DNA from: Eubacteriales bacterium
GTDB lineage: Bacteria; Bacillota; Clostridia; Christensenellales; CAG-138
Assembly (NCBI GenBank): GCA_021373115.1
Contig: JAJFTI010000015.1
Location: forward strand, 186,001-250,000
Direction: 5' to 3'
DNA length: 64,000 bases
Each line of letters starts with the position of its first letter. Positions within the stretch are counted from its first letter, which is position 1. Shown here piece by piece: positions 16,046-25,257 of this stretch. The position numbers were made by a program, and so were the translations under genes. The notes under the pieces were generated by a model, which was given only the letters and a program-made list of their open reading frames with translations, searched no databases and was not told the DNA's origin.

Positions 16046-16134
16046 TGCGATTTCCTCCTCTAAAAATGACTTTAATAACAAAAATGGTGTATGACTATAA
16101 GTGCCTATAATCACACGCCATTGTGTTATGCATG

Positions 16135-16163
16135 ATTATAAAGAAAGCCCGAACCATTGTCAA
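16135..16163 (-). promoter_or_regulatory. Perfect consensus promoter of the Liv operon
   Basis: Read on the minus strand: TTGACA (16163-16158), exactly 17 bp, TATAAT (16140-16135), with an A/T-rich stretch (about 16164-16185) upstream that could act as an UP element. The start would be near 16128, about 80 nt before the binding-protein ATG. This looks like one of the strongest promoters in the window. Confidence 0.88.
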
Positions 16164-16337
16164 TATATAATATATGTTTTATGTCCTTTGTTTTTGTTAG
16201 ACACAGAATGACTGATGTGTTTGTTAATCTTGCAGGAATTCATATTTCAGAGCGGGAAACACAGAACAACTGAATCAAATTGCGCTACCCATGAAGCGGG
16301 CGTGATTTTACCATGCAAAACAAGCCGCATGAATGAT

Positions 16338-16886
16338 TCAGCGCAGGCGGGAGCCGTCTTCCGATGAGGGCGAAAAAAAGGTGCTGGATTCCGGCGCGTT
16401 TGGATAAAGACGCCGCAGCAGCATGAATACGCGCGGGCGGTTATACCGTTGTGCTACGATGCAGGGCAGATTCACGGCGAGCGCATATGCCAGCATGATC
16501 CAGACGACGTAGCCGGGCGCAAACAGCCCGAACAGCCAGAACGGCGTAATTCCAAGCCAGTGCGTCAGCTCTCCGCGCGCGGATTCGAGCAGAAACCGCC
16601 GGAGGTTTTCTTCGGAATAGTCGGTCAGGTTCCGCTTGCGATAACCGCGTTTCTTCCAGGCGCCGCCGCCGTCCGGCAAGAGATGCTTCCATCGGCGGAC
16701 GTGGAAGAGATTTTCATAGATGCGCCCCTCCCGTTCCCAGGCGTGTGCGCGCCAGAAAAAACGCCCCGGCTCAAACCAGCGCTCCGGCAAACGCAGGCAA
16801 ACCAGCGCAAACAGCAGCGGAACGACCGCCCATACGACAAAGGACAGCGCGACGGTGAGGAAGGAACGAAAAAAGAAAATCTGCAT
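16338..16886 (-). CDS. CrtO-like acyltransferase (glycosyl-4,4'-diaponeurosporenoate acyltransferase family)
   Basis: 182 residues with an N-terminal membrane helix (about 5-32), a central soluble part holding WKHLLPDGGG and further hydrophobic helices. This pattern, and the position next to a CrtQ-like glycosyltransferase, match CrtO, which in Staphylococcus aureus puts a fatty acyl group on the glucose of a C30 carotenoid. Last gene of the operon, 4 bp after the glycosyltransferase. The chemistry here is inferred from the family; the lipid acceptor need not be a carotenoid because no scaffold synthase is visible. Confidence 0.78.
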   Translation of the reverse strand: MQIFFFRSFLTVALSFVVWAVVPLLFALVCLRLPERWFEPGRFFWRAHAWEREGRIYENLFHVRRWKHLLPDGGGAWKKRGYRKRNLTDYSEENLRRFLLESARGELTHWLGITPFWLFGLFAPGYVVWIMLAYALAVNLPCIVAQRYNRPRVFMLLRRLYPNAPESSTFFSPSSEDGSRLR

Positions 16887-16890
16887 AAGC

Positions 16891-17991
16891 TCATCGTTCG
16901 AGCGGAATCGCCCGTCCTTTCCACCTGACGTTACGCCGAAACAGCCGTAAATAACCGGAGTAAAGAGAAACCAGCAGAAAGATGGTCAGTGGCACAGGGT
17001 AGAGGAGCAGCGCGGCCGGCGAATAGCGGCCGATGCGCCTGCCTATGAGAAACAGCGCAAGCACCCAGAATCCGTAGAGCAGCGCGTAAACTAGGACAAC
17101 CGGCTCGCCGCGAAACCCCGCCAGAAGAAGGTGCAGCGGAACGGAGGCGACCGATGCGACGAACAGCGTAACCAGCAGAATGAGCCAGGCGGGTATTTTC
17201 GATGCTCCGGTGGCGAGGTTCTTGGAAAACCCCTGCCAGAGCGAGCGGAATCCCGCCGGATACATGCGAAACGAAACGTCCCGGTCCCCGACAAACACCC
17301 GAAACGGTATATTTGCCCGACGCAGTTCGCATGCAAGCGCCATGTCCTCCACGATACTCGCTTTCACGCTCTCGTGTCCGCCTGCCGTGAAATAGTCCGC
17401 GCGGGAAATGGCGATGATTGGCCCGAAGAGACCGAGAGGAACCGGCCTGGGCAGCGCGGTGCCGTTTGCTCCGACCTGAATCAGATTAAATAGAAGAGAA
17501 AATTGTTCGTAGCCCTTTTGCGTTTGGTGATAGGGCTGAACGGAGATCGTTTGGTTTGCCGACCGATATGCTTCCACGATGCGGCCAAGGCCATCCGGCG
17601 AAAGGCGGACGTCCGCATCCAGAAACACAATCAGCTCGCCGTCCGCCGATTCGGCTCCCTTTTGGCAGGCCCAGCTTTTGCCAACCCAGCCGTCGGGCTT
17701 GCCGTTCAGCGTCAGCACCTTCGCGCCGCAGTCGCGGGCGACCTGCTCCGTTGCGTCCTCGGAAGCGTCGTTCACCACGAGAATTTCAAAGGGAGCCAGA
17801 GCCTGTTTTGCGAGATCCGCAAGCAGCAGCGGCAGCGTGGATTCCTCGTTTCGCGCGGGAATGACAACGGATACCCTTTGGGTATTCCGCGCGCCCTGTG
17901 CCTGCGGCAGCCGCGGGATGCGATAAAACAGAAGAATTGCCGCCGCGAAACCAAGCAGAATAATCGCCAGTTCGATATAAAAACCGATCAT
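16891..17991 (-). CDS. Family 2 glycosyltransferase, CrtQ-like (diaponeurosporenoate glucosyltransferase type)
   Basis: 366 residues. N-terminal TM helix, then a GT-A domain: VSVVIPARNEESTLPLLL, the metal-binding FLDADVRLSP, the CrtQ-like GKPDGWVGKSWAC, GLFGPIIAISRADYF and acceptor-site ED (IVEDMALACE), followed by three or more C-terminal membrane helices. It should add a sugar from a nucleotide donor to a membrane lipid. ATG 17991 is used since GGGGAG precedes it and it overlaps the upstream stop as ATGA; the frame is open further upstream but those codons overlap the preceding gene. Confidence 0.86.
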   Translation of the reverse strand: MIGFYIELAIILLGFAAAILLFYRIPRLPQAQGARNTQRVSVVIPARNEESTLPLLLADLAKQALAPFEILVVNDASEDATEQVARDCGAKVLTLNGKPDGWVGKSWACQKGAESADGELIVFLDADVRLSPDGLGRIVEAYRSANQTISVQPYHQTQKGYEQFSLLFNLIQVGANGTALPRPVPLGLFGPIIAISRADYFTAGGHESVKASIVEDMALACELRRANIPFRVFVGDRDVSFRMYPAGFRSLWQGFSKNLATGASKIPAWLILLVTLFVASVASVPLHLLLAGFRGEPVVLVYALLYGFWVLALFLIGRRIGRYSPAALLLYPVPLTIFLLVSLYSGYLRLFRRNVRWKGRAIPLER

Positions 17992-19577
17992 GCGCTCCCC
18001 TTTCGTTTTTTCAGCGCGCTGGCTGCCGCGTCCGCCGCGAGTTTCCCCGTGAGGATGGAAACGGGAAGACCGGCGGGGCTGAAGGTCCACATGCCGCATT
18101 GCAGCACGTTGGGGATTCCCGTGTTCACGGCTTGTTTAATGGCTCCGAACCGGTGCACGGCCGGATTCGGGCGGTTCGTATGCGCCCAGCCGGTGATCGC
18201 TCCCTCGCGGTTGCCGGTTTCGCGCTCAATGGTCAGCGGGGTGGAGCAAAGCGAAAACTCCACGTTTTGCGAAAGGCCGGGGAGTATGCTCCCGCCGAGC
18301 ACGCGAAGAATCGTTTCCGTAGCGAGCGCTTTCAGCGCGGCGTATTCACCCGCGCTGTCAAACCACTTGACGAGGGCGTAGTCCAGCAGCGTGCTGACCA
18401 CAAGCCCCGTTTTTCCTTCCGGTGCAAGCGACGGGTCTCGAAGCGCGGGCACGGAAATTTCAAATGTGGTGGTTTCCAGATACGAAACGAGCCAGGCGCG
18501 AACCGCGTCCAGCCCTTCGCAGCGAAGCGACTGCCAGACGGGCAACCGGCTAAGCCCGGCCGTGTCCGGCGTGTAGAACGCGTGCGCGCCGCAGATGGCG
18601 CGTACCTGCTCCGGCGGCAGGTTTGTGCCAAGAAAGAGCGTGAGTACGGAGTCGATGCCGCGGCTGCGCTCAGCCAGCTCCTTTTGCCGGCGCGCTTTCT
18701 CCGGCAGCGGTTGTTCCAGCGCGCGGTAGAGGGACGTCTGATCCGCCGCCCAGATCAGCTTGCGGTAGCGGATCGTTTCTCCGTCCGCTAAGGTTGCGGT
18801 TTTTTCCGGCGGATTTACCTGCAGAACGCATGTGTTTGTGCGCACCTCGCCGCCCAGCCGGACGACGGCGGCTTCCAGCCGCTGCGGCAGACTTCCCGTT
18901 CCGCCGAGCGGATAGCGGTAGTCGAGGTACAATCCAAAGTAACTCAGCGCGAAGAAGGTTGGCGTTTCGGCAAAGAAATGCTGGCAGATCATGTCGATCA
19001 GCGGCTCGCACTGCGTAAATCGTCTGAGATATGCCTGCACGGGTTCGTCGAGTCGATCCGCCTTGCGAATATTAACGGAGTACCGGATCAGCCACGGCAG
19101 CAGCGTTCCGGCCAAGTACTGCGGATCCTTGAGCTCGCGTTCGAGAAACAGCGGGTTTTCTATGCCGTAGAGAACGTCCATATAGCGCATGACCTTCGTG
19201 ACTTCCGCAAGGATCGCGTCCACTTCGCCCGCGTGTTCCGGAAAAAAGGATTTGAAGAGATCCCCGTAAGCGCGGAGGCACGAATCTCCTTCCAGCCTGA
19301 CCCAGCGGTCCCGGATGCCGATGGAGACGGGGTTCTTCACAAGTGGCAGGTCGATGCCGAGCGAGCGCAGCATGGGTGCAATCACGCCGGAATCCTCCAG
19401 CGCGCGAATTCCCGCGTCAAAGGTGAACCCCCTGTGTTCAAAACTATGGACGAGCCCGCCCGTATGCGAGGCTCGCTCCGCAAGCAGCGTTTTCAGGCCC
19501 GCCTTTGCGCAATAGGCGGCGGCGGTCAGCCCCGCGGCTCCGCCGCCGACAACCAGCACATCTGCCAACTTTGTCAT
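17988..19577 (-). CDS. FAD-dependent phytoene-desaturase-family oxidoreductase
   Basis: 529 residues. N-terminal dinucleotide fold VLVVGGGAAGLTAAAYCAKAG, then the FAD contact ERASHTGGLVHSF and the C-terminal NPAVHRFGAIKQAVNTG region. It is related to CrtI/CrtN/CrtP desaturases and to retinol saturase-like enzymes, which add or remove hydrogens on polyene chains using FAD. In an anaerobe an oxygen-dependent CrtP-type oxidation is unlikely, so a desaturase or saturase reaction with another electron acceptor is favoured. Starts inside the stop of the preceding gene (ATGA). Confidence 0.88.
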   Translation of the reverse strand: MTKLADVLVVGGGAAGLTAAAYCAKAGLKTLLAERASHTGGLVHSFEHRGFTFDAGIRALEDSGVIAPMLRSLGIDLPLVKNPVSIGIRDRWVRLEGDSCLRAYGDLFKSFFPEHAGEVDAILAEVTKVMRYMDVLYGIENPLFLERELKDPQYLAGTLLPWLIRYSVNIRKADRLDEPVQAYLRRFTQCEPLIDMICQHFFAETPTFFALSYFGLYLDYRYPLGGTGSLPQRLEAAVVRLGGEVRTNTCVLQVNPPEKTATLADGETIRYRKLIWAADQTSLYRALEQPLPEKARRQKELAERSRGIDSVLTLFLGTNLPPEQVRAICGAHAFYTPDTAGLSRLPVWQSLRCEGLDAVRAWLVSYLETTTFEISVPALRDPSLAPEGKTGLVVSTLLDYALVKWFDSAGEYAALKALATETILRVLGGSILPGLSQNVEFSLCSTPLTIERETGNREGAITGWAHTNRPNPAVHRFGAIKQAVNTGIPNVLQCGMWTFSPAGLPVSILTGKLAADAAASALKKRKGSA

Positions 19578-21427
19578 AGGCCCTCCTGCAACACCGCGCG
19601 GACGACACGCGAGATTTCAACGGGCGGACTCCCCTCAAGGGAACGCACGCAGTGCGCTTCGCAGGCCGGGAGCGTATCTTCCGAAACCGGATGTGCGAGG
19701 CAGCATTTTTTTGCTCCGGCAAAGTTGCCGACCGCGACACGGCGGAGGATACCCGGCACGTCCACGCCCGCTCCTTCGCAGCAGGACGGGTGCTCGCAGA
19801 AGCGGCAGCGCATGGCGGCGGCCATGACGCCGCGCCGCTGCTCCGGCTCGTCCGCATAGAGCATCTCCTTCGTAAACGGATGCGGCAGCTGGCGCACATA
19901 GTTTAACTGGTTCGTCTGATAGACAAACGGCTCCAGGCCGCGCTTCTTGAGGATGGCGTTCGCGGCGGAAAGGCCGGAGGTGGTCACCGTTGGCGTCCCG
20001 GTTCCCATTACGGTGGATTCACCGCAGCAATAGAGCGTGTCCCATTCGGTTTTCGTATGCAGGCGGCGGAACATATGCTGGCCCAGCATCTGCTTTGGCC
20101 CCGCGACCGCACCGCCGTTTTTCATCGTATACCGTTCAATCGTGCGCGGGGTAGAGACCTCCGCATAGCGAACCGACCTGGAGATGCCGGGGAAGCGCCG
20201 CTCGAGTACGCCGATCAGCCGCGCCTGCTCCAGCTCCTTGAGGCGCTGGTAGTCGGCGTCGTTTGCGGAAGCCCAATCCTGAAAGGTCGGCCCGATTGCC
20301 ATCAGCGCGTGCGCGTCCTCTGCGCAAAGCGAGCGGTCGTCAATGCTGAAAAGATAGACCGTCACCTCGCTCTCGTCGATATGCTCCGGATTTCCAACGA
20401 GCATTTCAACAGGCGCGGTATCGTCCGGAATGCAGGAGCGATCCACCTCCGCGTAAAGTACCACGCTTGGATAGGTCGGTACGAGGCTCTTAGCCCAGTC
20501 CCGCCGCGCACGCGTGGTGAATTGTTTGTCAATCAGCTTGCCGTAGAGGTTCCAAACCGTACCGGAATAAACAACGTCGTCCGCAGCTAACTTCGTTCCA
20601 TCGTCGAGCAGCACGCCGGAAGGTTTTCCGCCGTCGAAGAGGATGGACGTTGCCTCACGGCCTAGATACATGTCCCCGCCGTGTTCCTCAATGACCTTTT
20701 CCAGCTTGCCGGGAAGAAACAGCGTGGAGCCAGCCGGATACCAGCTGCCGCCAGCGTGATTGTCAACGAACATCACAGCGGCGAGCACGGCGGGCGCCTC
20801 CTCAACCGTTGCATAACAATAGGTAGAAGTAAGCTTGTCGAAAAAATTGTAGATGGCCGGATCGGTGAAATACTGCTGCAGCAGCGATTTTGCGCTGCGG
20901 TTGAGATAGCTTAAAAAACGGATGTACGAAACCGGATGCCGCAGCATGCCGGAAAGGCCGTCCTTCGGATCGGTCTCGTCCGCCGTCGTGTAACTCGGCC
21001 GCTCCACCATAATATGGCGGTAAAGGCGCGTCATGTCGCGGTAGAAGCGACGGATCTGCTTGCGCTGGGAGGGGAAAACACGCGCGAGTTCCTCGGAAAA
21101 CCGCTCGACGTCTGGGTAGAACCGCACGCGCTCGCCCGCATAGTTGACCACATACAAGAGATCGTGCTTTATTACGTTAAATGGTTCTTCCAGACAGTTG
21201 AATACGAACCGGTGCGCGTTGAATCCCTGTTCGCCAAAGCCGTAGAGCATGGCGGAACCCTGATCGAAGGTGGTTTCTCCGCGCCGGAAAATGCCGCAGG
21301 AACCGCCGGGCTGATCGCTTTTTTCGATCACGGCGACACGCAGACCCCGCTTTGCCAGAAGGCTTGCCGCTGTGAGTCCGGAGAGCCCGCCGCCGATTAC
21401 AACGACATTGTAGTCCTCTTTCGTCAT
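19574..21427 (-). CDS. FAD-dependent desaturase-family oxidoreductase fused to a C-terminal Fe-S domain
   Basis: 617 residues, about 110 longer than usual desaturases. Residues 1-510 are a CrtI/CrtN-like flavoenzyme (VVVIGGGLSGLTAASLLAKRG, EKSDQPGGSCG, GTGTPTVTTSGLSAAN). The extra C-terminus (about 545-617) carries eight cysteines in the order CRFCEHPSCC ... KKCCLAHP ... PACEAHC followed by SPPVEISRVV, closely resembling the dicluster [4Fe-4S] domain at the N-terminus of GltD and dihydropyrimidine dehydrogenase. It could pass electrons between the flavin and a cellular carrier. First gene of the operon; AGGATTTTTCG precedes ATG 21427, and I found no convincing promoter upstream. Confidence 0.87.
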   Translation of the reverse strand: MTKEDYNVVVIGGGLSGLTAASLLAKRGLRVAVIEKSDQPGGSCGIFRRGETTFDQGSAMLYGFGEQGFNAHRFVFNCLEEPFNVIKHDLLYVVNYAGERVRFYPDVERFSEELARVFPSQRKQIRRFYRDMTRLYRHIMVERPSYTTADETDPKDGLSGMLRHPVSYIRFLSYLNRSAKSLLQQYFTDPAIYNFFDKLTSTYCYATVEEAPAVLAAVMFVDNHAGGSWYPAGSTLFLPGKLEKVIEEHGGDMYLGREATSILFDGGKPSGVLLDDGTKLAADDVVYSGTVWNLYGKLIDKQFTTRARRDWAKSLVPTYPSVVLYAEVDRSCIPDDTAPVEMLVGNPEHIDESEVTVYLFSIDDRSLCAEDAHALMAIGPTFQDWASANDADYQRLKELEQARLIGVLERRFPGISRSVRYAEVSTPRTIERYTMKNGGAVAGPKQMLGQHMFRRLHTKTEWDTLYCCGESTVMGTGTPTVTTSGLSAANAILKKRGLEPFVYQTNQLNYVRQLPHPFTKEMLYADEPEQRRGVMAAAMRCRFCEHPSCCEGAGVDVPGILRRVAVGNFAGAKKCCLAHPVSEDTLPACEAHCVRSLEGSPPVEISRVVRAVLQEGL

Positions 21428-21647
21428 CGAAAAATCCTCCGTACCAGTTCAATCTTAAATCTGATCTTTTCGTTCAGTATACAACCATGGATGAATGAAA
21501 TAAATACGGGATAATGTTATCAAACAAGTAAAACACGTTCTGTGACGAAATTCCATTTCCGGCGGAAGGATGGCGGCGCGAAACCTTTCGAACGCGAAAA
21601 AACAGCGGGTAAGGCCGTTGCTTTTTCGTTTGATTATTTGAAAAGGG

Positions 21648-21682
21648 AAAAACGGGCAGGAAAGCGGAACTACGCTTGCCCG
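21648..21682 (-). terminator. Terminator overlapping the end of the MFS gene
   Basis: On the minus strand CGGGCA (21682-21677) pairs with TGCCCG (21658-21653), with an inner AGCG/CGCT pair, then TTTTTCCC. The 5' arm lies within the last codons of the MFS gene, so the stop codon sits in the hairpin loop region. Confidence 0.8.
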
Positions 21683-22986
21683 TCCGTTTCATCCGAAACG
21701 GGCGACCGCGGCGGTTTTGAAGCGCCCCGGATCATTTTCATGACCGGGAACAGCGCAATCAGCGTAGCGAGCGCCGCTGCGACGAAGATCAGATAGGTGG
21801 GCAAAAATCCCGCTTTGCCGTCCACGACGACCGGCTGCCCAAACGCGCTGATGATCCGCTCACCGATGAACGGACCGATCACCATGGGCAGCAGAACCCA
21901 GAAGATCATGCGAATTCCCTGGAACTGCCCCGCCTGCGCGGGCGGCGTCAGGTCCTTGATCCACGCGCCGGTAACAATGAGCTTGGCGACGAGACCAAAC
22001 GCCATGACGAAGATGGCGACGCAGAGGAAGACCATGCCGTGCGCGAGCGACACGAGCAAGAATCCGAGGGCGGAAACAACCAGCGCAATCAGCATGAGCC
22101 GGGGTTTGCCCCAGCGGTCGACGAGCCGACCGAAGAACACGCCCGCAATGCCCGACAGCAGCACCATCAGCCCGAGATTGACGCCGATTACGTCGTAGCT
22201 GTATCCAAGTGTCTTGGTAAAGTAAATAATCTGGTAAGGCAGGCAGATCTGTTCCGCCGTTGCGAACAGCAGCATACAAAAATACAGGGAAAAGAGCATT
22301 CTGTTTTCACGCACGGCGCGTACGGAAAAACCGGAGAACGCCTGCTTCCAGAAGCCGATCTTCTCCTTTGTATCGCGGACGAAGACCGCTTCCTTCATGA
22401 TGGAACCGCCGATCAAGCCGCAGACGACAACCAGCAGCCCCATGGAAGTGAAAAACAGCGTGTAGCCAAAGCGCTCAATCAGTATGCCGGAGACGATCGT
22501 TGTGACGACCGTGGCAAGCAGCGGGAACATCTCGGTAATGCCGCTGACCGTTCCGCGGTTCGTTTCGTCCGTAATGTTCGTCAGCCAGGCGTTAAAGCTC
22601 GCGTCGTTGGCGGTGGAACCGAAAAATGTCATAACGCAGTCCAGAACGACGACGGCGGTCATCGCCAGCGCCGCGGAATGAACCGCCCCCGCCGCGGGGA
22701 ATACGACGGTTGAAATACCCCAGAACACATAGCTGACCAGGATCACCGCTTTGCGCTTGCCAAGCCGGTCGCTGAGCGTGCCCATGATGAGCGTGGTAAT
22801 CGTTGCGGTGACCGCGCTGAGCGCTACCATGAGCGAGATCACCTTGGGGTTGGGCGAGATGACGTCGTTGACGAAGGTATTGAACCAGGAGTTTTCCACG
22901 ACCCAGGCGATCTGGCCGGAAAACGCGAGCAGCACAATGGCGATCCAGTTGTTTGCGCCCAGTTTGGTCTTTTGCGGTACAGGCAT
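21670..22986 (-). CDS. MFS transporter (sugar/oligosaccharide type)
   Basis: 438 residues with about twelve transmembrane helices and the MFS loop 2-3 motif GTLSDRLGKRKAVIL; the second half repeats it as GRLVDRWGKPRLMLI. ATG 22986 is chosen because AAAGGAGAAACC precedes it. It lies 13 bp after a GH127 glycosidase gene and most likely imports the glycoside, or the released sugar, handled by that enzyme. It could equally export; MFS direction is not visible in sequence. Confidence 0.9.
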   Translation of the reverse strand: MPVPQKTKLGANNWIAIVLLAFSGQIAWVVENSWFNTFVNDVISPNPKVISLMVALSAVTATITTLIMGTLSDRLGKRKAVILVSYVFWGISTVVFPAAGAVHSAALAMTAVVVLDCVMTFFGSTANDASFNAWLTNITDETNRGTVSGITEMFPLLATVVTTIVSGILIERFGYTLFFTSMGLLVVVCGLIGGSIMKEAVFVRDTKEKIGFWKQAFSGFSVRAVRENRMLFSLYFCMLLFATAEQICLPYQIIYFTKTLGYSYDVIGVNLGLMVLLSGIAGVFFGRLVDRWGKPRLMLIALVVSALGFLLVSLAHGMVFLCVAIFVMAFGLVAKLIVTGAWIKDLTPPAQAGQFQGIRMIFWVLLPMVIGPFIGERIISAFGQPVVVDGKAGFLPTYLIFVAAALATLIALFPVMKMIRGASKPPRSPVSDETDGQA

Positions 22987-22999
22987 GTTGGTTTCTCCT

Positions 23000-25018
23000 T
23001 TACGCCAATTCATTTTTGGAAACAACCTTGGCAACCGGAAACTGTGCAACGCGAAGAAGCGTGCATCCGTAAGGAACGAGCGTTTGCTCGTCCAGTGCGT
23101 CCGGACCTGCGGAAAACGGCTGCGGAACCGGACCCGCGCTGTGCCGCGCTATGCGCCAGCGCGGGACGCGCGCCATGCCGAGACGGACGAACAGCGGCGG
23201 CGCATCCTCTCCAAACGGGTACGTCCCCGGCCGGTGAACGGTAATCTGCGCCTTCTCCAATTCGGATTCGACCAGGGCGAAGCGCCACTCGGAGCGGGGA
23301 AACAGCTCGATATCCGCAAAAGGCGGCGTGCCGCGAACGGTGCGCCGCTCCGCCTCGACGGGAAGCGCGAGCAGCAGCGGGCCGCGATGCAGGGTTGCGC
23401 CGCCTTCCGCTTCCGCCTGCAAGCGCAGCGGCATGGGAAAACGGACGAGTACCGTATCCCCTGCGGAAAACGCGCGCTCCAGTTCCAGAAATCCCTCTTT
23501 CGGCAGGCAATCCTGCGGCTCGCCGTTCAGCTGAACTTCATAGGATTCCGCCCAGGACGGCACGCGCAGAAACAGCGAGAAACGCAGGCTATGCGATTCG
23601 TTCCCGATTGCGTCCACATGGAGCAGAATCGTATCGTCAAAAGGATAGTCGGTTTCTTCGGTCAGGGATACGGCTGCGCCGCGCACGAGCAGACTGGCGG
23701 AGCATGGCGCGTAAACCGGCGCGGCAATTCCGTGCGGATGCGTCATCAGGAGGCTGCCGAGCAGTTTCGGCCAGCCCTGATGCATGTTTGCCGCGCAGCA
23801 GCCGAAATTCGGTTTAAGCCCGAAGAGGTTCGCCTCCCGGTATGCGTCGTACCAGCCGCGCTTCCTGCGCGAGACCTCCACCTGATTGACCTGCTGAACG
23901 TATTGATGCGCGCAGAGATCGCCGGTAAACGTCGCGGGCCAGGCGTTGTATGCCACCCGCTCCAACAGGTCGGCATACCTTGCTTCGCCGGTTACAGCGA
24001 GCAACGTTTCCAGCGAAAACATATACTCGGCCACGAGGCAGAGCTCCGCGCCGACTGTGGGCGAGCGGCCGTTGAGGTGTTCGTCCCCCGAAAAAACGAA
24101 GTTTGCCAGCCCGTGATATTGCGTCAGCGCGTCGATTCCGGCGCGGGAAGCGTTCGCGCCCGCGGGATCGCCGCCAAAGAGCGCGTCGAGCGCGGGCATC
24201 TTCAGCGCCATTGCGAGGTTGACCGAATGCGTTTCGTGAAAAATACGCAGAAACGCGGATGCGTTGCTTTTCTCGATCTGCCGCTTCGTTGGCGGTTTTG
24301 GCGCTCGAACGCGCCTCAAACGCCGCGCCGTCCAGTCCGAAATCAGCGTTGCCCGCTTCGCAACCATGAACAAAGGGCGGTTAAGATAGCTGTGCGTACG
24401 GCGCGGATAGGGAAATTCGCGAAAAAAGTCTCCCCAGCGATAGCTTTGCCCGCGCAGCCGTGCCGCGAGATCGGGCAGATAGGCGGGGTTCGTTTGGTGG
24501 GAGAGATAGAGCATGGGCAGCAGCTGCTCCTGCCCGCGCGCCGCCGCCCACATGGAAAGCGGCTGCTGCGGGAGATGCTCCAGCTGATAACGAAAATAGC
24601 GGTCCATCAGCGGCAGAACGCGCGAATCGCCGGTTGCCTCGTGATACTGCGCCAGCGCTTTGAGCGCAACGATGCGCGGCCACCAGTCCGGATTATTCGC
24701 CGGGCCGAAAAACCCCTTTGCATCCTGGCTTTGCAGCATCCATTCGATCCATTTTTGCGCTTTTTGCTTCAGCGCTTCGTCGCCAAGGCTCCAGGCCAGC
24801 GGAACCAGCCCGTCCAGATAATACGGCCCGCGCTCCCAGTTTTCGCCCGTGCCGCCCAGCCAGCCCGACGATTCGCCGAGGTCCTCCCAGAGCGCGTCAA
24901 TGCTGCCGGACAGCCCGTTTTTTTGAGCGATCAGTTGCCGCCGGAGCCAGCCCGCGGGCATAAGCGAGCCAAGCGCTGCCGGAATCAGGGAAAGATCCTT
25001 CGGTCCGCCTTGTGCCAT
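23000..25018 (-). CDS. GH127 family glycoside hydrolase (beta-L-arabinofuranosidase-like)
   Basis: 672 residues with no signal peptide, so cytoplasmic. The family block LANFVFSGDEHLNGRSPT is followed by VGAELC (about Glu324 and Cys326), and later PNFGCCAANMHQGW (about Cys407-Cys408). These match the zinc-binding Glu and three Cys of the Bifidobacterium GH127 enzyme HypBA1, one of which is the nucleophile, so the unusual cysteine-based active site looks complete. The likely substrates are beta-L-arabinofuranosides, but the family also contains other specificities. Co-transcribed with the MFS transporter from the promoter at 25073-25101. Confidence 0.9.
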   Translation of the reverse strand: MAQGGPKDLSLIPAALGSLMPAGWLRRQLIAQKNGLSGSIDALWEDLGESSGWLGGTGENWERGPYYLDGLVPLAWSLGDEALKQKAQKWIEWMLQSQDAKGFFGPANNPDWWPRIVALKALAQYHEATGDSRVLPLMDRYFRYQLEHLPQQPLSMWAAARGQEQLLPMLYLSHQTNPAYLPDLAARLRGQSYRWGDFFREFPYPRRTHSYLNRPLFMVAKRATLISDWTARRLRRVRAPKPPTKRQIEKSNASAFLRIFHETHSVNLAMALKMPALDALFGGDPAGANASRAGIDALTQYHGLANFVFSGDEHLNGRSPTVGAELCLVAEYMFSLETLLAVTGEARYADLLERVAYNAWPATFTGDLCAHQYVQQVNQVEVSRRKRGWYDAYREANLFGLKPNFGCCAANMHQGWPKLLGSLLMTHPHGIAAPVYAPCSASLLVRGAAVSLTEETDYPFDDTILLHVDAIGNESHSLRFSLFLRVPSWAESYEVQLNGEPQDCLPKEGFLELERAFSAGDTVLVRFPMPLRLQAEAEGGATLHRGPLLLALPVEAERRTVRGTPPFADIELFPRSEWRFALVESELEKAQITVHRPGTYPFGEDAPPLFVRLGMARVPRWRIARHSAGPVPQPFSAGPDALDEQTLVPYGCTLLRVAQFPVAKVVSKNELA

Positions 25019-25072
25019 GAGCGTCCACCTGTCTTATGTTTCAATTGTCGGGTGAGATGAATTCTAAAGAGT

Positions 25073-25101
25073 ATTATATTGCATCTTGCCGGAGATTACA
25101 A
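25073..25101 (-). promoter_or_regulatory. Promoter of the GH127-MFS operon
   Basis: On the minus strand TTGTAA (25101-25096), 17 bp, TATAAT (25078-25073). The start would be near 25066, giving a leader of about 48 nt. Confidence 0.72.
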
Positions 25102-25257
25102 AGGGAAGAAGTCGGAAATACCGGTCTGCGTTTCAAAAGGAATGCCTGCGCATTGTAAAAATCAGGTGTAGACTGCGGCAGGACATGGTGCTTTGCGCCT
25201 TTGCAAAAGAAGGTTGCGTGAAATCAAGGCTGCACGGTATGAAAGAACAGAAGAGTA

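Noticed and set aside
14807..16063. 418-codon plus-strand frame opposite the Liv binding-protein gene
   Set aside because: Gly/Arg-rich shadow without family features.
16338..21427. Complete staphyloxanthin pathway
   Set aside because: No CrtM-type synthase in the window, and the flavoenzymes are only family-level matches, so crt gene symbols were not assigned.
22751..25060. 769-codon plus-strand frame opposite the GH127 gene
   Set aside because: Despite its length it is Arg/Gln-rich and featureless, while the minus strand carries complete GH127 active-site motifs.
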